Source of the DNA: DASRDU01 sp035560235
Lineage (GTDB): Bacteria; Acidobacteriota; Blastocatellia; RBC074
Reading direction: 5' to 3'
Assembly: GCA_035560235.1 (NCBI GenBank)
Contig: DATMAG010000100.1
Location: 92,130 to 156,129, forward strand
DNA: 64,000 nt
Translations under genes and position numbers: made by a program
Shown: positions 25,425-34,802 of the stretch, piece by piece
Layout: every line of letters begins with the position of its first letter
Position numbering within the stretch: position 1 is the stretch's first letter
Notes under the pieces: generated by a model
What the model was told of the DNA's origin: nothing
The model's database searches: none
What the model saw: only the letters and a program-made list of their open reading frames with translations

Positions 25425-27119
25425 ATGCAACCCTTCAGGAAATCTCTTCGCTGGCTCTCAATCCTGCTCAGCTTTTCACTGATCTTCTCCTCACTTACTA
25501 CTGTCCTCGCTCAGGATAAACAGGACAAAAAAGACAGGGATCGGGAAAAGGAGACAAGGAAGAAGCAGAAATCAGCGCGAGAAGAGAAGCTCGAAAAGGT
25601 GTATGAGCGGTGGATGAATGAGGATGTCGCCTGGATCATCACCGATGAAGAGAAGAAGACCTTCAAGGCGCTCAAGACTGACGAGGAACGCGAACAGTTC
25701 ATCGAACAGTTCTGGCTCCGCCGCGATCCCGACCCCGATACCGATGTCAACGAATATCGCGAGGAGTATTACCAGCGCATCGCTTACGCCAATGAGCATT
25801 ACACCAGCGGTATTCCGGGCTGGAAGACCGACCGCGGGCGCATCTACATTATGTTTGGCAAGCCGGATGAAATCGAATCGCATCCGTCCGGCGGCAGCTA
25901 CGACCGTCCGACCTGGGAAGGCGGCGGCACGACTTCGACCTATCCGTTTGAAATCTGGTGGTATCGTTACATCGAAGGCGTCGGCTCTGACGTGGAGATC
26001 GAATTCGTTGACCCGACCGGTTCCGGCGAATACCGCATCGCCCGCAGCCCGAATGAAAAGGACGCGCTGCTTTATGTGCCCAACGCCGGTCTGACGCTGG
26101 CCGAACAGCTTGGACTTTCAAGCAAGGCCGACCGCATTGCCGGTTACAGCGGCAACCAGAACGGCACGGGGCAGTTATTCGGTACGCGTGCCAAGGATCA
26201 GCCTTTCGAGCGACTGGAGCTGCTCTCGAAACTGCAGCGCGCGCCGCGCGTAAAATTCAACGATCTGGCCGGAATCGCCAGCGGCAGCGAGTATCCGCGC
26301 GTGTCGCAGGACGTGCTGCCCGCGCACCTGCGGGTTGATTTTCAGCGCGTGACCGAAAATGCGGTGATCACTTCCTTCACCGTCCAGATGGAAAATCAGG
26401 ATCTGGTTTACAAGGACAAGGGCGGCATTCAGGAAGCGGCGGTCAACATTTACGCCCGCATCACCGGCGTGTCCGGTCGCCGCGCCGGGCTGTTTGAGGA
26501 CGTGGTGACTTCGCAGTACACCACCGAACAGGTGCAGGCCGGAGTGCAGAATGTCACAAAGTCGGTTTACTCGAAGCGGCTGACGCTCCCGCCGGGCAAT
26601 TACAAGATTGATCTCGTCGTGCGCGACGTCAACAGCGGCAAGACCGCGGTGATTCCGCACGGCTTCGTCGTGCCGAAATACCCTGAAGGCGAGCTTTCGG
26701 CCTCAACGCTCGTGCTGGCTTCAAGACTGGAGCCGCTCAACGGCAGACTGCCAACCTCGCAGTTCGACGTCGGTTCGCTGAAGGTAATTCCGAATGCTTC
26801 GGGGAACTTCAGGACCGGGCAGACGCTCGGCGTTTACATGCAGGTTTACAACGTGCAGATTGATCAGGCGACGCTGCGACCGAGCGTGGATGTCGAATAC
26901 GTCATCAAACAGGGCGATAAGGAAGTCGCCCGCTACAAGGAGGACGGCAGAAACAGCCTGAGCAGCCTCAACAGCCAGCAGATCACGCTGGGTCGCCTGA
27001 TTCCGCTCAAGGATCTCAAGGAAGGCAATTATCACTTCTCCGTCATCGTGACGGACAAGGTTGCGGGCAAAACCATCACCCGCGATGAGTCCTTCCAGAT
27101 CATCAGGCAGGAAAGCTGA
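25425..27119 (+). CDS. GWxTD domain-containing exported protein
   Basis: 564 residues, with AAGGAG upstream of ATG. A signal peptide (LSILLSFSLIFSSLTTVLAQ) is followed by a highly charged Lys/Glu-rich helix (about residues 30-60). The namesake motif GWKTDRGRIYI is near residue 135, after the conserved FIEQFWLRRDPDPDT block and before MFGKPDEIE. The C-terminal half is beta-rich. GWxTD proteins are common in Acidobacteriota and Bacteroidota; their role is unknown. A strong hairpin follows the stop. Confidence 0.92.
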   Translation: MQPFRKSLRWLSILLSFSLIFSSLTTVLAQDKQDKKDRDREKETRKKQKSAREEKLEKVYERWMNEDVAWIITDEEKKTFKALKTDEEREQFIEQFWLRRDPDPDTDVNEYREEYYQRIAYANEHYTSGIPGWKTDRGRIYIMFGKPDEIESHPSGGSYDRPTWEGGGTTSTYPFEIWWYRYIEGVGSDVEIEFVDPTGSGEYRIARSPNEKDALLYVPNAGLTLAEQLGLSSKADRIAGYSGNQNGTGQLFGTRAKDQPFERLELLSKLQRAPRVKFNDLAGIASGSEYPRVSQDVLPAHLRVDFQRVTENAVITSFTVQMENQDLVYKDKGGIQEAAVNIYARITGVSGRRAGLFEDVVTSQYTTEQVQAGVQNVTKSVYSKRLTLPPGNYKIDLVVRDVNSGKTAVIPHGFVVPKYPEGELSASTLVLASRLEPLNGRLPTSQFDVGSLKVIPNASGNFRTGQTLGVYMQVYNVQIDQATLRPSVDVEYVIKQGDKEVARYKEDGRNSLSSLNSQQITLGRLIPLKDLKEGNYHFSVIVTDKVAGKTITRDESFQIIRQES

Positions 27120-27133
27120 CTGCTCACCCGGAT

Positions 27134-27173
27134 GGCGGATTACCACAGAAAGTCAGTGCTGCGGTAATCCGCC
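27134..27173 (+). terminator. Terminator of the GWxTD gene
   Basis: GGCGGATTACC (27134-27144) pairs perfectly with GGTAATCCGCC (27163-27173), 11 bp with an 18-base loop, followed by a T-containing stretch ending in CATTTAT. Confidence 0.75.
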
Positions 27174-27255
27174 TCTGTCATTTATCAGCCCCGTCTGAAC
27201 GCTGTTTTTCTTCACCCGAATCCGAAGCGGTCAGCAACTTTCATCGGGGACTGTT

Positions 27256-28119
27256 ATGGCTCAGCTTTACAGAGCCGTCTTGTCGGCGACAGCACTCCTT
27301 GTCCTTCTCTCCCTCACCGTCCCGGCGCCAGTCACAGGCCAGGAGACGGACGATTACCTCAAGTCACTGCTCACCGAATACTACACCGGCAAAATTGTGC
27401 GCGCCAAAGTCGCCATTCCCGGCGACAGAAAAGGGCTGGAGATTGTTGACGGACTGATCAGGAATACTGCGGTCTCAGGCAGAACAGCCGCTGAGCCTGG
27501 CGACCCGCTGCTGATTGCGCAGATTCGTTTCAGGAGCAGAAGAATTGAGGTGGAGTTTGATGGCAAGTCAGGCGACACATCTTCCTGGCCGGGAAAAGGC
27601 TTTACCGGCAGGAGTGCCAGAAATTCCCCGCCGCGCATCCTGCTGCAGTTTACTCGCGAGATTACCACGCGCGACCTGAACATCCGCACCATCAACAATC
27701 TGCTCGCCAGTGCGGTTGATGTCAGTTCACTGATCCCGAAAAATCCCCGACAACCTGCCGACCCGGCCAGCGGCGATGAATCGCGCAAACGCCCTGACGC
27801 CGCACAGGCAACACTGATGCTGGCCGAACGTCGCGCCAGAGCCGAGGGCATTCCGATTGCCGAAGTCACGGTGGAAGGAACTGTGACAGAACCGGGCATC
27901 GGTGAAGTGACGATTGAATGCCCGGCGGCGCAGGCGCGTCTTTACATTGACGATGCCTTCAGCGGACACACGCCGCGCACCATCAGACTGCGGGCCGGAG
28001 TCCACAAAATTCTGGTGCTGTGTGAGCGGCAGGCCTCGTGGGAAAAACAGTTCTTCATTCCGGCTGGCAGCTCCTCAGTGATTCGCGCTGAGGTGCGGCC
28101 TCCCGGTTCGCCGGAATAA
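27256..28119 (+). CDS. Exported protein with C-terminal PEGA-like domain
   Basis: 287 residues with a signal peptide (LLVLLSLTVPAPVTGQ). The middle region is not recognisable. The last 70 residues have the PEGA pattern (ARLYIDDAFSGHTPRTIRLR, AGVHKILVL), a small beta-sandwich found in surface or membrane-associated proteins that may bind cell-wall or membrane material. Its stop lies 25 bases before the next gene. Confidence 0.65.
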   Translation: MAQLYRAVLSATALLVLLSLTVPAPVTGQETDDYLKSLLTEYYTGKIVRAKVAIPGDRKGLEIVDGLIRNTAVSGRTAAEPGDPLLIAQIRFRSRRIEVEFDGKSGDTSSWPGKGFTGRSARNSPPRILLQFTREITTRDLNIRTINNLLASAVDVSSLIPKNPRQPADPASGDESRKRPDAAQATLMLAERRARAEGIPIAEVTVEGTVTEPGIGEVTIECPAAQARLYIDDAFSGHTPRTIRLRAGVHKILVLCERQASWEKQFFIPAGSSSVIRAEVRPPGSPE

Positions 28120-28144
28120 TCACTGACCGGACTCACCGCTTTTC

Positions 28145-28885
28145 ATGAAAAACTCCGCAATCAGCAGCCGCTTTCTGACCGCAGAATGGCGCTGGCTGGC
28201 GATGCTCAATTACGAAGTCACCCCGGCGATCCTGAAACCTTACGTCCCGCATGGCACCGAGCCTGATGAATGGAACGGCAGGCACTTTGTCAGCGTCGTC
28301 GGTTTTCTGTTTCTGAACACGAGGGTGCTGGGCCTGGCGATTCCCTTTCACCGCCATTTTGAGGAACTCAATCTGCGCTTCTACGTGCGGCGCAAAGGCC
28401 CGGCAGGCTGGCAGCGCGGCGTGGTCTTCGTCAGGGAGATTGTGCCGCGCGCAGCCGTGGCCGCAGTGGCTCGCGCAGTTTACAACGAAAATTACGTGGC
28501 CCTGCCGATGCGGCACCGGCTTGATCTGAAGGGAAATGAGCTGACGAAGAATGGAAGCGTGGAATATGCGTGGCGCTTTCGCGGAAGCTGGAACACTCTG
28601 AAGGTCACCACCTCCGGCGATCCGTTCCATCCGCCCGCAGGTTCAGAGGAGGAGTTCATCACTGAGCATTACTTTGGCTATGCGGCACAACGCGATGGCG
28701 GGTGCGTGGAATACCGGGTGGAGCATCCGAAGTGGCGCGTCTGGCGGGCGGCACAGACGCAATTCAGCTGTCAGGTCAATGAATTATACGGTTCGGAATT
28801 CGCTGAGCCTCTGAACCGACAACCCGCTTCGGCCTTCGTGGCCGAAGGGTCACCTGTCACGGTCTGGCGTGGCGTGCGCCTTTAG
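28145..28885 (+). CDS. DUF2071 (YqjF-like) protein
   Basis: 246 residues. The N-terminus (FLTAEWRWLAMLNYEVTPAILKPYVPHG) and the following VVGFLFLNTRVLG and HFEELNLRFYVRR blocks are the YqjF/DUF2071 signature, an acetoacetate-decarboxylase-like fold of unknown substrate. The SEFAEPLNRQPASAFVAEGSPVTVW ending is also typical. Its TAG stop overlaps the stop codon of the convergent FKBP gene. Confidence 0.85.
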   Translation: MKNSAISSRFLTAEWRWLAMLNYEVTPAILKPYVPHGTEPDEWNGRHFVSVVGFLFLNTRVLGLAIPFHRHFEELNLRFYVRRKGPAGWQRGVVFVREIVPRAAVAAVARAVYNENYVALPMRHRLDLKGNELTKNGSVEYAWRFRGSWNTLKVTTSGDPFHPPAGSEEEFITEHYFGYAAQRDGGCVEYRVEHPKWRVWRAAQTQFSCQVNELYGSEFAEPLNRQPASAFVAEGSPVTVWRGVRL

Positions 28886-29310
28886 CTGATCTCCACCAGA
28901 GTCAGATCAAAATTGAGCGTCTCCCCGGCCAGCGGATGATTGGCGTCGAAAGTAACTGTCGCCTCTGTCACTTCTGTAATCAGCAGCGGAATCACCGTTC
29001 CGTCAGAAGTCTGCATTGAAACTTCCATGCCGGGTTCAGGCTCGACCCCGAGGTTGACCTGATTGCGCGCAACTGTCTGAACAAGGGCATCCACGCGGTC
29101 GCCATAAGCCTGATCAGGCGGAAGCGTGATCTTCTTTGACTCGCCCACATTCATTCCCATCACCGCGTTGTCGAATCCTTCAATCACCTGGCCGCTGCCC
29201 AGAGTAAAAGCCAGTGGCTCACCGCCAGTAGATGAATCGAAGACCGTCCCGTCATCGAGCGTGCCGGTGTAATGCACCCTGACGCTGTCGCCTGCTTTTG
29301 CTGTAACCAT
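28882..29310 (-). CDS. FKBP-type peptidyl-prolyl isomerase (SlyD-like)
   Basis: 142 residues from ATG at 29310, chosen for its GGGAG site and because the FKBP fold begins there (VRVHYTGTLDDGTVFDSS). The flap contains EPLAFTLGSGQVIEGFDNAVMGM, and a SlyD-type insert-in-flap domain follows (PDQAYGDRVDALVQTV through VTFDANHPLAGETLNFDLTLVEI). There is no His-rich metal-binding tail. SlyD proteins isomerise proline bonds and act as chaperones in the cytoplasm. The 3' end overlaps the DUF2071 gene by four bases. Confidence 0.92.
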   Translation of the reverse strand: MVTAKAGDSVRVHYTGTLDDGTVFDSSTGGEPLAFTLGSGQVIEGFDNAVMGMNVGESKKITLPPDQAYGDRVDALVQTVARNQVNLGVEPEPGMEVSMQTSDGTVIPLLITEVTEATVTFDANHPLAGETLNFDLTLVEIS

Positions 29311-29684
29311 TCTGTCTCTCCCTTTGATAAATGTCTGTCCGGCTGAAATGAGCCACGACGAGCATCTCATACCAACCGGGTAAAAGCCAGCCTGGCTGCG
29401 TCTGTTTTCCGGCATTGAGTGTCGTTGACTTTTGGTGAGGCCTGTTTTACTTTGCATTTGCTTCGCGAAATTTTCTGAGGCCTGGGTAACAAAATGTTTT
29501 GAGCGTGCGCTGAGGTCGGTTTTACAGCCGGTTTTCAGGATCGCCCGAACGCTGTTTCCCCCGCGACTTCCGGTTCTTTGCCATCATAATCATGATTCCC
29601 GGCAGCAATGTTCTGATGATTCGGTTAATTCCACTGCGCTACTGATCACCGGTCAATAATCACCAGTAACAGGGAGGATCGAAT
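29311..29684. other. Intergenic region with promoter of the 29685 gene
   Basis: 374 bases between divergent genes. A promoter at 29425-29453 faces right, with a leader of roughly 225 bases. No gene or clear secondary structure was found; the region is A/T-richer than its surroundings. Confidence 0.5.
29425..29453 (+). promoter_or_regulatory. Sigma70-type promoter for the 29685 gene
   Basis: TTGACT (29425-29430) and TACTTT (29448-29453) with a 17-base spacer. It is one of four comparable 17-base-spaced promoters on the plus or minus strand of this window. Confidence 0.55.
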
Positions 29685-30035
29685 ATGGGTAGCAGCCTCA
29701 ATTTCGCCAATAATGAAGACTTCTACAAAAAGCTCCTTGATTTGGAAAGCCGCCGCGAGGAATACCACATTGATACCGGCATTCGGGAGGTCAAGGACCT
29801 CCCGCTCCGCCTGCTTCATCACATCGGCATTTCCAAGGAAGACATCGCCCACAAACAGCACAAGGTCGTTGAGGAAAGCGACTTCATGCTTGATTTCGTC
29901 GAGCCACTACTGACGAAATTCAATGAGATGATCGGTCATTACCAGCCCGCACGCGGGTATGAATTCACCGTTGAGGCTGAAGATTTCGATACCATCAAAA
30001 TTCACGGGCGACCACAGTCAGCTCCCGTCAGTTAA
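29685..30035 (+). CDS. Small conserved-looking cytosolic protein of unknown function
   Basis: 116 residues with a strong GGGAGG ribosome site. It has no signal peptide or membrane span. The sequence is charged and helical (DFYKKLLDLESRREEYHIDTG, HHIGISKEDIAHKQHKVVEESDFMLDFVEPLL). I recognise no family. The promoter and ribosome site are both good, so it is probably well expressed. Confidence 0.7.
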   Translation: MGSSLNFANNEDFYKKLLDLESRREEYHIDTGIREVKDLPLRLLHHIGISKEDIAHKQHKVVEESDFMLDFVEPLLTKFNEMIGHYQPARGYEFTVEAEDFDTIKIHGRPQSAPVS

Positions 30036-30249
30036 CCCGACCCTGAGTTCCGCGTCCGGAGTCTCCGGCCCAGGAGCGCCTCTGAGCAGGCTCCGGACGC
30101 CAGCCACTGCCCTTTAACTTTTTCCCCATTCCCTCTGCTTCCTGTGCTATTCTTCGCCGCCGGTGCGCGTCCCGCCTGAAGCACCCTGTCCCTCAGTTCG
30201 GCCTCGAACGAGCAAATCATCAACTCAACCCGGAAACCAGCGAAGTGCT

Positions 30250-31782
30250 ATGTCGTCTGTTCCACCATCGTCACAGGAACGTCAGCGCCTGATGACGCGA
30301 CTCGATTACCTGCTGCGCCAGTACGAAACGCTGAGCGCAGTCTCGCAGATCCTTGGTGAGATTGCCGGAACTCCGCCTCCCTTCAGGCTTGCAGAGACTG
30401 ATCTGCGCAGCCAGCTTGAGAAGCAGCAGAAGCTGATCGGGCGCGAAGATCCCGGCCTCACCCGCCGCGCGCTCGGACAGATCGGCGGAGCGCTTTACGA
30501 AGCGCAGGAACAACTGCACGAATTCGACAATCAGATCTCAGTCTTTCAGTTCCGCACCCGCTTTCAGCAGGCCGAAACCAGCCGTGCCGACATTGGCGTG
30601 ACGTTGCAGTTTATGCTCTCGAAGCTGAATTTTACGGAGACGGATTTTGAAAAGATTGACTACCTGACGACCCGTTTCTATGCCCTGAGCATCAGGACCG
30701 GTGGCGGTTTTTCTTTCGAGAACAAGGTGCGTCAGGAATACCAGCAGATGCTCGATTACGCGGGCATCACGAAGATGGACACGCCTGATCCTGAAGGCCT
30801 GGAAAGTCTCGATTACTTTCGTGAGGAGATCGCCAGCGCGACCTCATTTCAGCAGCTCGCCGCCAACGAAACGCTGGATCGGTTCCGCGCCTTCAAGGCC
30901 GGGCTGGAAAAGCGTCGCCTGCATCCGGATGTGATGGTCGAACTGGCGCGCGTCAACCTGCTCGCCGGCGAGCGCTTCGACCAGATTGCCCGCCGCGCCA
31001 GCCGACTCATCGAAAATCTGGCAACCAGACTGCTCTCAGCCGGGGTCAGCGAGGCTGATGAACTCAAGGATGTCGAGACGACGCTGGTTGAAGAGGTGCT
31101 GAAAGATTCGCTTCGTGATGCCAGTCAGCTCAATGAGGATTACAGGCAGAATCGCCAGCGCATCGAACGCCTGGCCAGAACCAATGACGCCCTGGCCCGC
31201 GCCAGCCAACGGCTCGGCCTGAACGCGCCTGTCATTCCGGCTGTCGCTCTGGAATCATCAGACGCAGTTTCTTCACCCGCAGCCGCGTCGGCAGGATTCA
31301 CGCTGTCACCCGCGCAGTTTCACGAGGCGCTGCAGGAGCGGCTGCAACAAATGACCTCGCTGCTCAGAGAAAAGCCTGACGCTGATCCGGCCTCGAATGC
31401 CGAAGTTGAACTGAACCTCGGCGAATCGGCCCTCATTTTGCAGCCCTGGGAAACAGCAGCCTTTCAGAAAAACTATCCCGGCCTGCGAGCCGGTGAAAAC
31501 AGTCTGGGCAGTCTGCTCCGCCTGAGCGTTGCACTGATGGCTGAACTGAGGCAGAAAGAAGAACTGCTCTGCCGCAGCCTCAGGCTGCCGCATCGGCGCA
31601 GCAACACCGTCAGCAGCGCGCATTACCTGACAATGTTCAGTCGCCGGATGCTGCATGAACTTGATCATCACAGCCGTGCCGCGCTGCCGCCGGAACTCTC
31701 CCGGCAGTTTCAGCAGACGCGGCGCCGACTGGCCGCAGCCTGCACGGAGTTTTCAGCGAAGCTTCAGGAGTGCGCCGTCTGA
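30250..31782 (+). CDS. Large coiled-coil protein of unknown function
   Basis: 510 residues from ATG at 30250; an in-frame alternative lies at 30163. It is almost entirely helical with long charged heptad-like stretches (RLDYLLRQYETLSAVSQILGEI, DSLRDASQLNEDYRQNRQRIERLARTN). There is no signal peptide, membrane span or catalytic motif. A less ordered Ala/Ser/Pro segment sits near residues 340-360. Neither start has a strong ribosome site. It may be a scaffold or cytoskeletal protein; no family is recognised. Confidence 0.65.
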   Translation: MSSVPPSSQERQRLMTRLDYLLRQYETLSAVSQILGEIAGTPPPFRLAETDLRSQLEKQQKLIGREDPGLTRRALGQIGGALYEAQEQLHEFDNQISVFQFRTRFQQAETSRADIGVTLQFMLSKLNFTETDFEKIDYLTTRFYALSIRTGGGFSFENKVRQEYQQMLDYAGITKMDTPDPEGLESLDYFREEIASATSFQQLAANETLDRFRAFKAGLEKRRLHPDVMVELARVNLLAGERFDQIARRASRLIENLATRLLSAGVSEADELKDVETTLVEEVLKDSLRDASQLNEDYRQNRQRIERLARTNDALARASQRLGLNAPVIPAVALESSDAVSSPAAASAGFTLSPAQFHEALQERLQQMTSLLREKPDADPASNAEVELNLGESALILQPWETAAFQKNYPGLRAGENSLGSLLRLSVALMAELRQKEELLCRSLRLPHRRSNTVSSAHYLTMFSRRMLHELDHHSRAALPPELSRQFQQTRRRLAAACTEFSAKLQECAV

Positions 31783-31908
31783 TCGCAGTTCGCTGCCCGG
31801 CCTCACGATTACTCCGTCCCGAAACCAGTGCGTTGCGCTGATCTGAACGGGACGTTCCATTCCTGCAGCTCTCACGTAAATTCATCACAACCCGGACAAG
31901 GTATTTGT

Positions 31909-32667
31909 ATGCGAAGACGTAAACAGGCCGTGACGGTCACGGCCAATCAGATGCTGCTCGAAACACCCGGCAGACTGCAGCCGGATTTTACTGACACTGA
32001 TCCCTGGCGCATCTTCAAGATCATGGGTGAATTCGTTGACGGCTTCGATAATATGGCGCAGATCGAACGCGGAGTGACGATCTTCGGCTCTGCGCGCACT
32101 CAGCCGGACGAGGCGGAATACGAAACCGCAGTTGAAACCGGACGCCTGCTGGCGCGAGCCGGTTTCGCGGTCATTACCGGCGGCGGCCCGGGCATTATGG
32201 AAGCCGCCAACAAAGGCGCGCTCGAAGCCGGTGGCATGTCAGTCGGCTGCAACATTCAGCTGCCGTTCGAGCAGGAATCCAATCCCTACCTGACGACTTC
32301 GATCACCTTCAACTACTTCTTTGTGCGCAAGGTCATGTTCGTCAAATACGCCGTCGCCTTCGTGATCTTTCCCGGCGGGTTCGGCACGATGGATGAACTC
32401 TTCGAGGCGCTCACCCTGATTCAGACGCACAAGATTCGCAACTTCCCGGTGATTCTGATCGGCTGTGATTACTGGCGCGATCTGATCAGGTGGATCGAAA
32501 ACACCATGCTCCGTGAAAACAAGGTTTCAGCCGATGACCTGAAGCTGCTTTACGTGACCGATTCACCGCGCGACGCAGTGCGCCTGATCGTCGAAAGCCA
32601 TCAGCAGCAGTCGCGCCACGAGAGTCGAAACGGAAACGGACATAACGGCAACGGCAGACGGCGCTGA
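31909..32667 (+). CDS. LOG-family nucleotide 5'-monophosphate phosphoribohydrolase (TIGR00730 type)
   Basis: 252 residues from ATG at 31909; an upstream in-frame ATG at 31828 lacks a ribosome site. The family motifs GGGPGIMEAANKGA and PGGFGTMDELFE (the PGGxGTxxE signature) are complete. LOG enzymes release the base from nucleoside 5'-monophosphates; plant and some bacterial members make cytokinins, others act in nucleotide housekeeping. The C-terminus is a short Gly/Asn/Arg-rich tail. Confidence 0.9.
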   Translation: MRRRKQAVTVTANQMLLETPGRLQPDFTDTDPWRIFKIMGEFVDGFDNMAQIERGVTIFGSARTQPDEAEYETAVETGRLLARAGFAVITGGGPGIMEAANKGALEAGGMSVGCNIQLPFEQESNPYLTTSITFNYFFVRKVMFVKYAVAFVIFPGGFGTMDELFEALTLIQTHKIRNFPVILIGCDYWRDLIRWIENTMLRENKVSADDLKLLYVTDSPRDAVRLIVESHQQQSRHESRNGNGHNGNGRRR

Positions 32668-32767
32668 ACGGCACCCGGCCCGATTCAATTGCGCGCAGTT
32701 GAGGCAGGCTGTTAAGCTCATCCTCTCTGGTGAAGTCTGACTCTGAGCCGACACGAACTGCGCTGTT

Positions 32768-33415
32768 ATGCCATTGCCATCGAAACTTTATGCCATTACC
32801 AGTCACGATCTCAGCAACTGTTCGCACGAGGAGATCGTCACCCGGCTGCTCGCCGGTGGAGCGCGTCTGATTCAGTTGCGCGACAAGGAGGCGAGCGCAA
32901 GGGAACTGCTCGAATCCGCGCGCGCCTGTCTGCGGCTGACGCGGGCGGCAGGCGCGACTCTGATCATCAACGACCGCGTGGATGTGGCGCTCGCGGCTGA
33001 TGCAGACGGCGTGCATCTCGGCCAGGATGATCTGAAGGTCGAAGAAGCGCGCAAACTGCTCGGCCCCGATAAAATCATCGGCCTTTCGACTCATTCCATT
33101 GAACAGTTTCGCAGCGGCCTGGAAACATCAGCGAATTATCTCGCCGTCGGCCCCGTCTATCAGACCACGACGAAGGAGAATCCTGATCCGGCAGTCGGCC
33201 TCGAACTGCTGCGCGAAGCCCGCGCGCTCACCACCCGGCCCATCGTCGCCATCGGCGGCATCACGCCTGAACGAGCGCCGGAAGTCATCGCCGCCGGAGC
33301 CGACAGCGTCGCCGTTATTTCGGCTCTTTATCCCCTGACCGGCCTCGTCAGTCTGGATTCGAGACCTGATATTACCGGTCGCGTCCGGGCGTTCCTTGAA
33401 GTTCTCGGTGACTGA
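32768..33415 (+). CDS. thiE: Thiamine-phosphate synthase
   Basis: 215 residues, usual length. It has the TIM-barrel motifs: RLIQLRDKEAS, LIINDRVDVALAADADGVHLGQDDL, and VGPVYQTTTKENPDPAVGLELL, with GGITPERAPEVIAAGADSVAV near the end. The enzyme joins HMP-pyrophosphate and thiazole phosphate to make thiamine phosphate. No TPP riboswitch is visible upstream. The thiazole synthase gene thiG lies 18 kb away on the other strand, so the pathway genes are dispersed. Confidence 0.95.
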   Translation: MPLPSKLYAITSHDLSNCSHEEIVTRLLAGGARLIQLRDKEASARELLESARACLRLTRAAGATLIINDRVDVALAADADGVHLGQDDLKVEEARKLLGPDKIIGLSTHSIEQFRSGLETSANYLAVGPVYQTTTKENPDPAVGLELLREARALTTRPIVAIGGITPERAPEVIAAGADSVAVISALYPLTGLVSLDSRPDITGRVRAFLEVLGD

Positions 33416-33580
33416 GTTCGAGCAGCTTCATCACGCCATTTTCACCTGACTTTTTTCTTGCGTGGCCGGGAGGCTTTGTGCCACACTCACGCGCATCAAT
33501 GGTGACAGCCCCACCTCGCGGATTCCGGTCAGCCCCTGATCCAGCCATCCCGAACAACCAGCAGCAGGCTTCAGACTTTT

Positions 33581-34741
33581 ATGAGTTACATTGATCTGCC
33601 GCCGATTCTGGAAAGAATGCTTGGTGTGTCTGACCTCGTCAGCGATCTGAATTTTTCAGTCGGACGTCCGGCTCAGGTTGAAGTCAACGGCAAACTGGTG
33701 CCGGTTGACATTGGCCTCAAGAACCTGACTCCGTATCACACGGAAGTGCTGGCGATGACGCTGATCGGCGACAACGTCGAGGCGGCTGATCGCCTGATCA
33801 AAACGGGTTCGACCGATCTCAGTTACAGCCTGCCGATGCGCTCGCGCTTTCGCGTCAACATCTTTCGCCAGCGCGGCACGCTCGGCATCGTGATGCGTGT
33901 CATTCCGCCGCAGGTGCCGACGCTCGCCACGCTCAGCCTGCCCGCGCAGCTCGGGAACGTCACCGAGTTGAAAAACGGGCTGGTGCTCGTGACCGGGCCG
34001 ACCGGCGCAGGCAAAAGCTCAACGCTCGCGGCCATCATCAACAAGTTCAATCAGGAAAAGCCGTATCACATCATCACCATCGAGGATCCGATTGAATTTC
34101 TGCACAACCATCGCACGGCGACGATCAATCAGCGCGAACTCGGGAGCGACACGCCGACCTTTGCGATGGCGCTCAGAGCCGCGCTGCGTCAGGCTCCGAA
34201 GGTGATTCTGGTCGGTGAAATGCGCGACCTCGAAACAACTGAAATCGCGCTCGAAGCCGCTGAAACAGGCCATCTGGTGCTGTCAACGCTGCACACGATT
34301 GACGCCGCCAAAACGATTGATCGCATCATCGGACTCTATCCGAAGAACGAGGAAAGCGTCATCCGCACGCGCCTCGCGCAGACCTTCCGCTACATCATTT
34401 CGCAGCGGCTGATTCCGAAGGCCGACAGCAGCGGGCGCGTGGCCGCCGTCGAAATTCTCAAATCAACGCCGCGCACGCGCGAGTACATCGAACGCGGCGA
34501 GGGTGAAGGCCGGTCGCTGATCGAAGCGATGAATGATGGCGATATGGAAGGGATGCAGAGCTTCGACACGGTGATTGAAAAGTACATCAACGACAAGGTG
34601 ATTACGCAGGAAGACGGTCTCTCGTTCTCCACCAATCCGCACAATCTGGCGCTGAGGCTTTCCGGCTTCGGCAAGAACAATCCGGTGCGGACGCCCGCCC
34701 CGGCTGAGATGGCCCGCCCGCACTCCTTCGACCGGTACTGA
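33581..34741 (+). CDS. pilT: Type IV pilus retraction ATPase PilT
   Basis: 386 residues. Walker A is TGPTGAGKSST, followed by the Asp box (ITIEDPIEF), Walker B (VILVGEMRDLETTEIALEAAETGHLVLSTLHT) and the PilT-type late arginine region. PilT depolymerises type IV pili at the inner membrane, causing twitching motility and DNA uptake. The C-terminus has an extra Pro-rich tail beyond about residue 355. The zinc-ribbon/receiver-like gene follows on the same strand after 61 bases. Confidence 0.93.
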   Translation: MSYIDLPPILERMLGVSDLVSDLNFSVGRPAQVEVNGKLVPVDIGLKNLTPYHTEVLAMTLIGDNVEAADRLIKTGSTDLSYSLPMRSRFRVNIFRQRGTLGIVMRVIPPQVPTLATLSLPAQLGNVTELKNGLVLVTGPTGAGKSSTLAAIINKFNQEKPYHIITIEDPIEFLHNHRTATINQRELGSDTPTFAMALRAALRQAPKVILVGEMRDLETTEIALEAAETGHLVLSTLHTIDAAKTIDRIIGLYPKNEESVIRTRLAQTFRYIISQRLIPKADSSGRVAAVEILKSTPRTREYIERGEGEGRSLIEAMNDGDMEGMQSFDTVIEKYINDKVITQEDGLSFSTNPHNLALRLSGFGKNNPVRTPAPAEMARPHSFDRY

Positions 34742-34802
34742 CGGCGCGAGATGCCGGGGCACACCGGGCTGATTTGAAACTTACCTTTCCCTGTTCACCG
34801 TT

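Noticed and set aside
25087..25482. Open frame upstream of and overlapping the GWxTD gene start
   Set aside because: Low-complexity content, no ribosome site, and it lies over the predicted promoter and leader.
32668..32767. Possible TPP riboswitch before thiE
   Set aside because: The 100-base gap lacks the conserved CUGAGA and related motifs.
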